Below are positions 8,201 through 15,689 of a stretch of 64,000 nt of DNA, in pieces; positions within the stretch are counted from its first letter, which is position 1, and the number at the start of each line of letters is the position of its first letter. The notes below the pieces were generated by a model. That model worked only from the letters and a program-made list of their open reading frames with translations, was not told where the DNA came from and searched no databases. This DNA comes from Actinophytocola glycyrrhizae. GTDB taxonomy: Bacteria; Actinomycetota; Actinomycetes; Mycobacteriales; Pseudonocardiaceae. The position numbers and the translations under genes are program-made. The DNA is taken from contig NZ_JBHSIS010000006.1 of NCBI RefSeq assembly GCF_042653545.1, positions 248,001 through 312,000 of the forward strand, read 5' to 3'.

Positions 8201-8644
8201 ATGAACACCGAGCCCGACCTCGCGTCAGCGCAGACGGTGCGGCAGCCGGTGCCCACCCTCCCGGAGCCGGGAACCGGCCGGCCACCCGCCGATCCGCTCG
8301 CGAAGATCATGATGTCGCCACGCACGTTCCTGACGATCCTCGCCGTCACGGCGCTGCTGCTCGGCCTGCTGCTCGCGTTGCTGCCGGTGCGGGTGGCGAA
8401 CGTGGACGCCCGTGACCCCGGTCATGTCTCGTGCGGCAACACGATCGGCGGGGTGGAGACCGGACCGCTGGCGGCGCGGCTGGGCCGGCCTGGGGACGAG
8501 GTGCTCGCGACGTACGTGAACACGTGCGAGAGCGCGATCGCGACGCGCCTGGTGTTCTCGTGGCCGATGTTCCTCGTCGGCGCGCTCGCGATCGTGTGGT
8601 CCGGCGTGGTGCGCAGGCCTACCGCACCAGTTTCCCCGGGTTGA
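8201..8644 (+). CDS. Small membrane protein, two transmembrane segments
   Basis: A 147-residue protein starting at ATG 8201. A charged, proline-rich cytoplasmic N terminus (about 45 residues) leads to a first helix (TFLTILAVTALLLGLLLALL), an outside loop with two cysteines (SCGN and NTCES), and a second helix near VFSWPMFLVGALAIVW. The two loop cysteines may form a disulfide. No family function is recognised. Its last 26 bases overlap the 3' end of the flavin oxidase gene on the other strand, so the two transcripts converge without a spacer. The open frame reaches further upstream but overlaps the lipoprotein gene, so the ATG was chosen. Confidence 0.72.
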   Translation: MNTEPDLASAQTVRQPVPTLPEPGTGRPPADPLAKIMMSPRTFLTILAVTALLLGLLLALLPVRVANVDARDPGHVSCGNTIGGVETGPLAARLGRPGDEVLATYVNTCESAIATRLVFSWPMFLVGALAIVWSGVVRRPTAPVSPG

Positions 8645-10259
8645 GCACACCGTCGGGGTCGAGCGTGCGCTTGACCCCGGCGAGCACGTCGGTGCCCAGG
8701 TCGCCGATCTCCTTCGCCAGGTAGGGCGCGTGGTCGGTGCCGACCGCGTGGTGGTGGGAGATGGTCCCGAGTGGACCGTCCGAAATGGCCGCGCACGCGG
8801 CCGCTTTCGCGCGCTGCCACTGGCCTTCCGGGTCGTCGTGGTCGCGCGGCACGATCGTGGTGAAGTACAGCGAGGCGCCGGTCTCGTACGCGTGGGAGAT
8901 GTGGCAGGCGACGACCGGGGTGCGGCCGGGCGCGGACAGCGACCCGATCAGCGCTGCGCGGACCTCGGTGCGCAGACTGGACAAAGTGGACCAGTAGGTC
9001 GCGGTCTCGAGCGTCTCGACGCAGACTCCGCTGTCCATCAACGCGTCCCGCTGCCGGGGCCCGGAGAACCGGCCGTGCCGCCACTTCTCCCCCGCCGCCG
9101 TGCCGAGCGACACCGGGCGCAGCCCGCGCAGCACCCGCATCGTGGCACGGCGGCGCAGCGCGAGCTCCTCCGTCGACGTGCACTCCCAGCCGAGCACCAG
9201 CAGGCAGGGCTCGAGAATCCCCCGTGCCCGCAGGTACTTCCGCACGAGCGCGGTCTTCCAGCCGCCCGACATCGCGAACGCGACCTCGGTCTCGTGCGGG
9301 TCGGACAGGCGGGTGACGTCCGCGAGCACCCGCGCCTGCGCCAGCTCGCGCACGGCGGTGGCGCCCGCTTCCCAGCCGTCGAGCACGAAACCCTCGTAGC
9401 GGCGGACGGTCGGCAGCTCCCGCACCCGCACGGTCACCTCGGTGAGCACGCCGAACGCGCCCTCGCTGCCGACGACGAGCTGCCGCAGGTCGGGCCCGGC
9501 CGCGGACGCGGGCGCGACCCCGGCCCGCCACTCACCGCGTGGTGTCGCGACCCGCACGCCCTCGACCATGTCCTCGAACCGCCCGTAGCCCGCCGACGCC
9601 TGACCAGACGAGCGGGTGGCGGCGAACCCGCCGATCGTGGCGCGTTCGAACGACTGCGGCACGTGTCCCAGCGTCAGCCCGTGCGCGGCGAGCAGCCGTT
9701 CCGCCTCGGGCGCGACCACCCCGGCCTGGAACACGGCGAGCCGCGACACCGGGTCGACCGACACGAGCCTGTCCAGCCGCATCAGGTCCAGCACCACGAC
9801 CGCGGCCTTGTCACCGCGCAGCGCGGTGACGCCGCCGACGACCGACGTGCCGCCGCCGAACGGCACGAGCCCGATGCCGGCTGCCGCGCAGACCTCGACA
9901 ACCTGTTGCACCTGCGCGGGGTCCGCAGGCACGACGACCGCGTCCGGCACCGCGATCGCACCGGTTCCCCTGTGCCGCAACAGGTCCAGATAGGACAGTC
10001 CACCTGCGCGGCCGAGCCGCTCGGCCCTGCCGGTGAGCACGTGCCGCTCCCCGACCACGTCGGCCAGCGCCTTGTACGCCGGTTCCGGCAGCGCGGACTC
10101 CGGCACGGTGAGGGTGGAGTCCGGCGCGACCGGCGTCGACCGAGCGCCGAGACCGGTGCGCGACGCTAGCCAGCGGGTGGCGTGAGGGGGCAGGATGGCG
10201 TCCTGCCCGCCGTGCGGCGTCCACCCACGGCGAACGAGGTGGTCACTGTTGTTGGTCAC
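8619..10259 (-). CDS. FAD-binding oxidoreductase, alkyl-DHAP synthase-like
   Basis: A 546-residue vanillyl-alcohol-oxidase-type flavoprotein. The FAD domain contains VPFGGGTSVVGGV and, further on, VGSEGAFGVLTEVTVRV; the C-terminal FAD_oxidase_C domain ends in HHHAVGTDHAPYL and TLDPDGVLNPGKL. Overall it resembles alkyl-dihydroxyacetonephosphate synthase, but bacterial members need not make ether lipids and may act as 2-hydroxyacid or glycerol-phosphate-type oxidases. GTG 10259 was chosen because the longer frame would overlap the divergent TetR gene. It faces TetR-glpD, the same trio that in Mycobacterium tuberculosis is (from memory) Rv2249c-Rv2251, which supports a role in glycerol-phosphate or lipid metabolism under the TetR protein. 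Confidence 0.85.
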   Translation of the reverse strand: MTNNSDHLVRRGWTPHGGQDAILPPHATRWLASRTGLGARSTPVAPDSTLTVPESALPEPAYKALADVVGERHVLTGRAERLGRAGGLSYLDLLRHRGTGAIAVPDAVVVPADPAQVQQVVEVCAAAGIGLVPFGGGTSVVGGVTALRGDKAAVVVLDLMRLDRLVSVDPVSRLAVFQAGVVAPEAERLLAAHGLTLGHVPQSFERATIGGFAATRSSGQASAGYGRFEDMVEGVRVATPRGEWRAGVAPASAAGPDLRQLVVGSEGAFGVLTEVTVRVRELPTVRRYEGFVLDGWEAGATAVRELAQARVLADVTRLSDPHETEVAFAMSGGWKTALVRKYLRARGILEPCLLVLGWECTSTEELALRRRATMRVLRGLRPVSLGTAAGEKWRHGRFSGPRQRDALMDSGVCVETLETATYWSTLSSLRTEVRAALIGSLSAPGRTPVVACHISHAYETGASLYFTTIVPRDHDDPEGQWQRAKAAACAAISDGPLGTISHHHAVGTDHAPYLAKEIGDLGTDVLAGVKRTLDPDGVLNPGKLVR

Positions 10260-10262
10260 GAG

Positions 10263-10295
10263 TATAGTGTGACACATGACGTCCATCCGTCACAC
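10263..10295 (+). promoter_or_regulatory. Leaderless promoter and inverted repeat over the TetR start
   Basis: TATAGT at 10263-10268 is a strong -10 element placing the transcript start at about 10276, the A of the TetR ATG, so this message is probably leaderless. GTGTGAC (10267-10273) and GTCACAC (10289-10295) form perfect seven-base arms 15 bases apart around the start codon. Binding there would block both the TetR-glpD promoter and the divergent oxidase start at 10259. This is a good candidate operator for the TetR protein. Confidence 0.6.
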
Positions 10296-10875
10296 ACCGT
10301 CACCCAACCGGGTCGCCGACGACCTGTTGCTCGACGCGGCCATGGAATGCGTGCTCGCGGTCGGCGTACGCAGGACCACGCTCAGCGACATCGCGCGGAC
10401 CGCCGGTGTGAGCCGGATGACGTTGTACCGCAGGTTTCCCGACGTGCGCGGCATGCTGTCGGCGCTGATCACCAGGGAGTTCGGCAAGATCCTGGCCGCC
10501 GCGAACGAGGCGGCGCGCGACGAGCCGGACGCGCGCGGGCAGCTCGTCGCCGCGGCCGTGCACACGATCCGCGAGCTGGCCGCGAACCCGCTGATGCACG
10601 CGGTGCTCGAACGGGACGCCGAGCTGCTGCTGCCCTACATCGTGGAGCGCATCGGCACGAGCCAGCGCATGGCCGAGGAGTACCTGCGCGCGCAGCTCGC
10701 CGCCGGGCAGGCCGACGGGTCGATCCGCGCGGCCGACCCCGTGGTCCAGGCCCGCACGATCTTCCTGCTGCTGCAGCCGTACGTGTTCGCGATCCGGCCC
10801 TCGACCTCCGATCTGGAGCAGGCCGACCTGCTCGCCGAGCTCGGCAGGCTGCTCGACGTGGCACTGCGGCCGTGA
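10276..10875 (+). CDS. TetR-family transcriptional regulator
   Basis: A 199-residue repressor. The N-terminal helix-turn-helix spans about residues 15-60 (VADDLLLDAAMECVL, TLSDIARTAGVSRMTLYRRF), followed by a helical ligand domain. It begins at a leaderless ATG next to a -10 element and its stop overlaps the GTG of glpD (GTGA), so the two are translationally coupled. Its place between glpD and a flavin oxidase, with an inverted repeat across its own start, points to control of both divergent units. The ligand is unknown; a glycerol-phosphate or fatty acid derivative would fit. Confidence 0.9.
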   Translation: MTSIRHTPSPNRVADDLLLDAAMECVLAVGVRRTTLSDIARTAGVSRMTLYRRFPDVRGMLSALITREFGKILAAANEAARDEPDARGQLVAAAVHTIRELAANPLMHAVLERDAELLLPYIVERIGTSQRMAEEYLRAQLAAGQADGSIRAADPVVQARTIFLLLQPYVFAIRPSTSDLEQADLLAELGRLLDVALRP

Positions 10876-12383
10876 ACACCGCGCTGAACGCCCCGCGGCG
10901 GGACGAGGAGCTCGCCGCGCTGGCGGCGGGCGAGGTGGTCGACGTGCTCGTGGTCGGCGGCGGCGTGACCGGCGCCGGGATCGCGCTGGACGCGGCCTCA
11001 CGCGGGTTGTCGGTGGCGCTGCTGGAGGCACACGACCTCGCGTTCGGCACCTCGCGGTGGTCGAGCAAACTCGTGCACGGTGGCCTGCGGTACCTCGCGA
11101 AGGGCGAGGTCGGCCTCGCGCACGAGAGCGCGGTCGAACGCGGCATCCTCATGACCTCCACCGCACCGCACCTCTCGCGGCCGCTGCCGCAGCTGATCCC
11201 CCTGCAGGGCACGGTTTCCCGTGGCGACGCCGCGTTCATGGCGGCCGGGCTGCGCGCGGGTGACGCGTTGCGGCGCGCGGCGCGGACGCCCTCGGCGCTG
11301 CTGCCGCCGCCGCGCCGGGTGTCCGCGCCGGAGGCGCTCGCACTGGCGCCCGGGTTGCGGTCCGGTGACCTGCGCGGTGGCCTGCTGTCGTTCGACGGTC
11401 AGCTGACCGACGACGCGCGGCTCGTGGTCGCGCTGGCGCGGACCGCGGCCGGGCTCGGCGCGAAGATCATCACGCGGGCGCCGGTGACCGCGCTGACCGG
11501 GACCTCCGCGCAGGTGCGGGACGGGTCGCGGCAGGTCGAGGTGCGTGCGCGCACGGTGGTCAACGCGGCGGGCGTGTGGGCGGGCAAGCTGGTGCCCTCG
11601 GTGCGGCTGCGGCCATCGCTCGGCACGCACCTGGTGGTGTCGGCGGCCTCGGCCGGGCTCGGCGGCGCGGCGCTGACGGTGCCGCTCCCGGGGTCGCGCT
11701 CGCGGTTCGTGCTGCTGCTGCCGCAGGCGGACGGCCTGGTGTACCTGGGGCTGACCGACGAGCCGTTCGACGGCGAGATCCCGGACGAGCCGGTGGCGCC
11801 CGCCGCCGACGTGGCCTTTCTGCTGGACGTGGCGTCGTCGGTGCTGGCGCGGCCGCTGACGGGCGCCGACGTGCTCGGCAGCTACGCGGGCCTGCGGCCG
11901 CTGCTGGACGCGCCCGGCCGCAGCGCGGACCTTTCCCGCAGGCACGCGGTGCTGACCTCGGCCGACGGCGTGCTCACGATCGTGGGCGGCAAGCTGACCA
12001 CCTACCGCCGCATGGCGCAGGACGCCGTGGACGCCGCGGTGGCACACGGCAACCTGACCGCGGGCCCGTCGACGACGCGGCGGCTCCCCCTGGTCGGCGC
12101 GGCACCGCGGCCCGTCCTGTCCACACTGGACGCGCCGGCGCGGCTGGTGTCGAAGTACGGCACCGAGGCCGAGGCGGTGGCGGCACTGGACCCCACCCCG
12201 ATCGCACCGAACCTGCCGATCACGGCGGGCGAGGTCGAGTGGGCGGTGCGCAGGGAAGGCGCCATGGACGCCGAGGACGTGCTGCACCGCCGCACCCGCA
12301 TCGGCCTGGTCACCGCGAACCTGGCCGCGGCCCGCGCCAGGGTGACCGCCCTGGTCGCCGAACTCGGCTGTCCAACGGGCTGA
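10872..12383 (+). CDS. glpD: Glycerol-3-phosphate dehydrogenase, FAD-dependent
   Basis: Oxidises sn-glycerol 3-phosphate to dihydroxyacetone phosphate and passes electrons to the respiratory quinone pool at the membrane. The 503-residue protein has a Rossmann FAD motif VVGGGVTGAG (27-36), the family motif FGTSRWSSKLVHGGLRYL soon after, GTHLVV, GSYAGLRPLL and IVGGKLTTYRRMA, then the C-terminal DAO_C helical domain. Start GTG 10872 overlaps the TetR stop; the frame is open far upstream but that part overlaps other genes. It is the second gene of a TetR-glpD operon ending at a strong hairpin. Second glpD copies of this type occur in actinobacteria beside a TetR gene. Confidence 0.92.
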   Translation: MNTALNAPRRDEELAALAAGEVVDVLVVGGGVTGAGIALDAASRGLSVALLEAHDLAFGTSRWSSKLVHGGLRYLAKGEVGLAHESAVERGILMTSTAPHLSRPLPQLIPLQGTVSRGDAAFMAAGLRAGDALRRAARTPSALLPPPRRVSAPEALALAPGLRSGDLRGGLLSFDGQLTDDARLVVALARTAAGLGAKIITRAPVTALTGTSAQVRDGSRQVEVRARTVVNAAGVWAGKLVPSVRLRPSLGTHLVVSAASAGLGGAALTVPLPGSRSRFVLLLPQADGLVYLGLTDEPFDGEIPDEPVAPAADVAFLLDVASSVLARPLTGADVLGSYAGLRPLLDAPGRSADLSRRHAVLTSADGVLTIVGGKLTTYRRMAQDAVDAAVAHGNLTAGPSTTRRLPLVGAAPRPVLSTLDAPARLVSKYGTEAEAVAALDPTPIAPNLPITAGEVEWAVRREGAMDAEDVLHRRTRIGLVTANLAAARARVTALVAELGCPTG

Positions 12384-12400
12384 CGGGCCCGGGACACGCG

Positions 12401-12430
12401 AAAGGGCCGGTCCCGGGGGACCGGCCCTTT
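12401..12430. terminator. Bidirectional terminator between glpD and the T7 effector gene
   Basis: AAAGGGCCGGTCCC (12401-12414) and GGGACCGGCCCTTT (12417-12430) are perfect 14-base arms. With A runs on one side and T runs on the other the hairpin can stop transcripts from both convergent genes. Confidence 0.85.
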
Positions 12431-12437
12431 CCTGGAC

Positions 12438-13862
12438 TTACTGCTGCTGCTGCGCGTTGCGGAGGCGGGCCGCCACCGCGGCGACCTCCTCCTGGCTGCC
12501 GATGATCTCGAAGTGCATGTCGTCGGCACGGTTGCGGTAGTCACCGCCCCAGCGGACCACGTTGTCGACCTCGTGCAGGATGGTGCGGATCTCCTGCTGC
12601 TGCTCGGGGGTGAACGTGTCCCGCACACCGAGCGGGTGCCGCGTCGCGTTCAGGTCGATCGCGGTGCCGCTCGCGTGGTTGGAGACCGCCTCGCCGCCGC
12701 GGACGTTGCGGTGCGCGTGGCCCCAGTCGTCGCGCTCGCCGGCCTCGGAGTCCATCGAGACGTTCTCGACCCGCGCACTGACCTGGCTGGCCACGTGGAT
12801 CAGCACCTCACCCGCCGGCCCTTCGGCCACCCGCAGCCGCACGTTCGTGCCGGGGACGTCCCGCGTCACGAGCGGCGTGTTCACCGGCCACCCGTTCTGC
12901 GAGGTCGGCCCGTCGTACTGGCGCTGGGTCTCGACCGCCGGGCGGACCTGCGGGATCGGCACGTTCTGCGGCAGCGTCTGCGCCTGCGCCAGCTGCAGCT
13001 GGCCGACGTCGTTGGGCTGGTAGTACGTGCTGTTCGGGTTGTACTGGATCTGCTGCGCGCTCGGCGTGACCTGCTGCTGACCGCTCGCCCTGCCGCCGAT
13101 CGTCTCCAGCAGCTGCTTGACCTGCTGGACGACCTGCATGATCTGCTGCACGGTCTTGATGATCTTCTGCAGCGTCTGGACGACCTTCTGGATCTGCTGG
13201 ATCAGCTTCGCCCCGGTCTGCACCGCCTTCTGCGTCGACTGGGCGATGCCCATCGCCACCGACGCGCCGAACGACAGCCACGACTTCGACAGCGCCTCGA
13301 TGCAGATCTGGATGATCTTCTGCACGGCCTCGCCGATCAGGTCCATCACGGCCTGGCGAGCCTGCGCGACGGCCTGCCCCGCCTGCGTGATGGCGCCCGA
13401 CACGGCCCTGCTGGCCTGCGAGAGCGCGTCCAGCCCGCTGGCCTGGTTGCCGCTGGTCCTGCGGTAGCCATCACCCGCGGAGCCGCTCCAGGACCGGGTC
13501 TGCGTGCTCGACGCGGACCGGTACTGGCCCGCCACCGAGCACAGGTTCGACGACGCCGAGCCCCACGACTGGGCGGAGCCGGAGACCGCGCCCGAGTCGC
13601 CCTTGAGGATCTCGAACGGCTCCCGCAGGAACGACACGGCGCCAAGCACCCAGCCAAGCCCTGCCGAGCTGATCGCGCCGAGCGGGTCGCCGGCGATGTC
13701 GAGCACGTTCATCGCCACGTTGGTGACACCCATGGCCGAGCCGAGGACGTCGCCCTTCTCCATGGCGTCCGCCGTCGACCTGATGTTCGTGAACAGGCTC
13801 TCCACCTGGTTGGTGGATCCCCCGCCGGACGTGGTGCGAGGCTGCGTGAGCGTCTCGGTCAC
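12438..13862 (-). CDS. Putative type VII-secreted protein: WXG-like region plus M15 peptidase
   Basis: A 474-residue protein with a likely ESX-type N-terminal helical region and a C-terminal M15 metallopeptidase. Residues 90-145 hold two tryptophan-glycine-type turns (SWG at 99-101, SWSG at 124-127). Residues 150-260 form long amphipathic, Gln/Val-rich helices. After a Gln/Pro linker (261-330), the M15 domain shows zinc ligands His396 and Asp403 in SNHASGTAID and His450 in DDMHFE, with WGGD before it, as in D-alanyl-D-alanine or L-Ala-D-Glu carboxypeptidases. It probably cuts cell-wall peptides outside the cell. ATG 13862 overlaps the stop of the EspC-like gene, so the two are coupled. No cognate immunity protein is visible, which favours a housekeeping wall role over a toxin. 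Confidence 0.78.
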   Translation of the reverse strand: MTETLTQPRTTSGGGSTNQVESLFTNIRSTADAMEKGDVLGSAMGVTNVAMNVLDIAGDPLGAISSAGLGWVLGAVSFLREPFEILKGDSGAVSGSAQSWGSASSNLCSVAGQYRSASSTQTRSWSGSAGDGYRRTSGNQASGLDALSQASRAVSGAITQAGQAVAQARQAVMDLIGEAVQKIIQICIEALSKSWLSFGASVAMGIAQSTQKAVQTGAKLIQQIQKVVQTLQKIIKTVQQIMQVVQQVKQLLETIGGRASGQQQVTPSAQQIQYNPNSTYYQPNDVGQLQLAQAQTLPQNVPIPQVRPAVETQRQYDGPTSQNGWPVNTPLVTRDVPGTNVRLRVAEGPAGEVLIHVASQVSARVENVSMDSEAGERDDWGHAHRNVRGGEAVSNHASGTAIDLNATRHPLGVRDTFTPEQQQEIRTILHEVDNVVRWGGDYRNRADDMHFEIIGSQEEVAAVAARLRNAQQQQ

Positions 13863-14176
13863 CTGACTTCCTCCCCGGCCTCCTGCACGGTGAACACGTG
13901 CGTGTGGTGGTCCTCTGTCACCTGGTAGTCGTCAGCGACCTGCACGAGGCCCGTCTGCACCTGGTCGACCGTCTGGCTCGCGCCGTTCATGGCCTGCCGC
14001 ACCTCGCCCGCCGCGCTCGTGATGGCCGACGCGAAGAACTCCGCGATCTGGCCGAAGGCGCCGCCGGACACGTTGTCCTGCGCGGCACCGGCGACCGAAC
14101 GCACGTTGGACGCGATCGAGCCGACCGTCTCCGCGTGTGTTCGCACCTCGCCGACACTTACGTTGAAATCACCCAT
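13859..14176 (-). CDS. EspC-like ESX secretion-associated protein
   Basis: A 105-residue helical protein of the EspC/DUF2580 type: the start FNVSVGEVRTHAETVGSIA and the long amphipathic helices fit this family, and YQVTE (Tyr84-Glu88) after ADD matches the YxxxD/E export signal of type VII substrates. It is translated between a YbaB-like gene and the M15 effector gene, overlapping the latter by four bases. It probably travels with, or guides, the effector through an ESX system encoded elsewhere, since no EccB, EccC, EccD or mycosin gene is in the window. Confidence 0.78.
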   Translation of the reverse strand: MGDFNVSVGEVRTHAETVGSIASNVRSVAGAAQDNVSGGAFGQIAEFFASAITSAAGEVRQAMNGASQTVDQVQTGLVQVADDYQVTEDHHTHVFTVQEAGEEVR

Positions 14177-14205
14177 GGGATCCGCCGATCACTCTGTGGA
14201 CTGCT

Positions 14206-14643
14206 TCACTTGATCACTTCAGGCGGGTTCTCGAAGTACTCGTCGTCCGGCCGCGTGTCGCGGTTCGCGACCAGGTCCAACGGCTTGTCCTTGCCGTCGC
14301 CCGTGTAGCCCTCCGGCAGGTACTCCTTGACCGCCTCCAGTGCCGCGCCCTCGCCGACGAACTTGGTCATCACGTCCACGACCTGCTGACCGACGTCCCG
14401 CTGCGCCGCTTTGCTGGTCTCGAGAATCACCCTGGCGAGGTGCTCCGGCTCGAAGTCACGCGCACCAGGACGCAGCACCAGGTCGGAGAGCGCACCGCTG
14501 GCGGTCACCCTGACCGTCACCTCGCCATCCTGCGAGGTGGCGGACCCGCCAACCGTGCGCAGAGCCTTCTCCGCCTTGTCCGCGCTGGCCGCAGCCGCCT
14601 GCAACTTCTCGTCATACTGCGCGAACCACTTGTCCGGGTCCAT
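14206..14643 (-). CDS. YbaB/EbfC-family protein of the T7 cassette
   Basis: A 145-residue protein whose middle (about 25-110) is a YbaB fold: TVGGSATSQDGEVTVRVTAS and LSDLVLRPGA lead into helices ending VVDVMTKF. The acidic tail RPDDEYFENPP is extra. In actinobacteria YbaB-like proteins often precede WXG100/EspC-type genes and in ESX-1 the related EspL stabilises substrates. It is first in a three-gene minus-strand unit, 29 bases ahead of the EspC-like gene. A chaperone-like role for the two exported proteins is an inference from this order; free DNA binding is the other possibility. Confidence 0.78.
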   Translation of the reverse strand: MDPDKWFAQYDEKLQAAAASADKAEKALRTVGGSATSQDGEVTVRVTASGALSDLVLRPGARDFEPEHLARVILETSKAAQRDVGQQVVDVMTKFVGEGAALEAVKEYLPEGYTGDGKDKPLDLVANRDTRPDDEYFENPPEVIK

Positions 14644-14831
14644 GCGTCGTTACTCCAATGGTCCTTCGTGGATCATCTGCATCCTCGCCAGAACCTACGC
14701 TTTTCGACTCCGCCGAAGGTTGTAGTTCCACGAACAATTTTCAAAGGTAATCAGTAGGGGACGGCCCGTAATCTTCCGTGGTCCGGGGCCCTGGATACTG
14801 GTATCGGACACCAGTCGAGGGAGGGCGCGGC

Positions 14832-15689
14832 GTGCTGGAACTGGACCGGGTCGCCAAGCGCTTCGGCGAGGCGGTGGCATGCCAGGACGTCACCCTCACG
14901 GTTCGCCACGGCGAGGTCGTCGGTCTGGCCGGCGCCGGGTCGACGACCGTGCTGCGGCTGGCGGCGGGGCTGCTCCCGCCCGACACGGGCGAGGTACGCA
15001 GATCGGGTGAACACGTGGGCTACCTGCCCGCCTCGGGTGGCCTGTACCCGCGGATGCGGGTGCTCGACCAGCTCGTCTACGTCGCCAGGCTGCACGGCGC
15101 CGACGTCAACGACGCGCTGCGCGCCGCCGAGATCTGGGTGGCCAGGTTCGGGCTGCGCGACCACCGCGCCGACCGGGTGCGGCAGCTGTCCGGCGCCGAC
15201 CGGGCCCGGCTGCGGCTCGCGGCCGTGCTCACGCCGAGCCCGGACCTGCTGGTGCTCGACGAGCCGTTCGCCGGGCTCGACGAGGCCACGGTGCACCTGC
15301 TCATCACGGTGCTCGGGGAACGGGCCGCCGCCGGCGCGAGCGTGCTGGTCGCCTGTGACGACCTCGAGGTGGTCGAGCGGCTGTGCGACCGTGCCTGCGT
15401 GCTCCACAATGGACGGGTGGTGGCAGTGGACGCGGTCGGCGGGCTCCTGGCCTCGGCACGGCAGGAGCTGGTGGTGGACGCACCGCACGCGTGGCCTGGC
15501 TGGGCCGACAACCTGCCGGGAGTCACGGTGCTCGCGGTCCACAACGGACTGGTCCGGCTCGCGCTCGACGCGGGCACCGACGACCAGGCGGTGCTCGCCG
15601 CCGCGCTCGCGACCGGGCCGGTGCGCGGGTTCACCCGGATCCGGCCGCGGCTCGCGGAGCTGTTCGGCGACGCGGTGACCGGCGAATGA
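14832..15689 (+). CDS. Degenerate ABC transporter ATP-binding protein (NatA-like)
   Basis: A 285-residue protein aligned throughout with NatA-type ATPases plus a C-terminal DUF4162-like part, but key residues are lost. Walker A reads GLAGAGSTT (32-39), with Ser37 where the phosphate-binding lysine belongs. The Q-loop glutamine or glutamate region reads YLPASGG. The signature is LSGAD (119-123) instead of LSGGQ. The switch histidine is replaced by Asp176 in VACDDLE. Only Walker B, LLVLDEPFAGLD (Asp143, Glu144), is intact. It is unlikely to hydrolyse ATP. GTG 14832 has GAGGGAGGG upstream; an earlier in-frame GTG at 14778 is possible. Its stop overlaps the permease ATG (ATGA). It may be a structural partner or a former transporter kept for another task. 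Confidence 0.8.
   Translation: MLELDRVAKRFGEAVACQDVTLTVRHGEVVGLAGAGSTTVLRLAAGLLPPDTGEVRRSGEHVGYLPASGGLYPRMRVLDQLVYVARLHGADVNDALRAAEIWVARFGLRDHRADRVRQLSGADRARLRLAAVLTPSPDLLVLDEPFAGLDEATVHLLITVLGERAAAGASVLVACDDLEVVERLCDRACVLHNGRVVAVDAVGGLLASARQELVVDAPHAWPGWADNLPGVTVLAVHNGLVRLALDAGTDDQAVLAAALATGPVRGFTRIRPRLAELFGDAVTGE

Noticed and set aside
12513..13928. 471-codon plus-strand open frame
   Set aside because: Antisense to the M15-peptidase gene; composition (Arg, His, Leu, Asp runs) is typical of a shadow frame.
12438..14643. Polymorphic toxin with immunity protein
   Set aside because: No small immunity-type gene follows the effector; a terminator and glpD come next, and the M15 domain is a usual wall enzyme.
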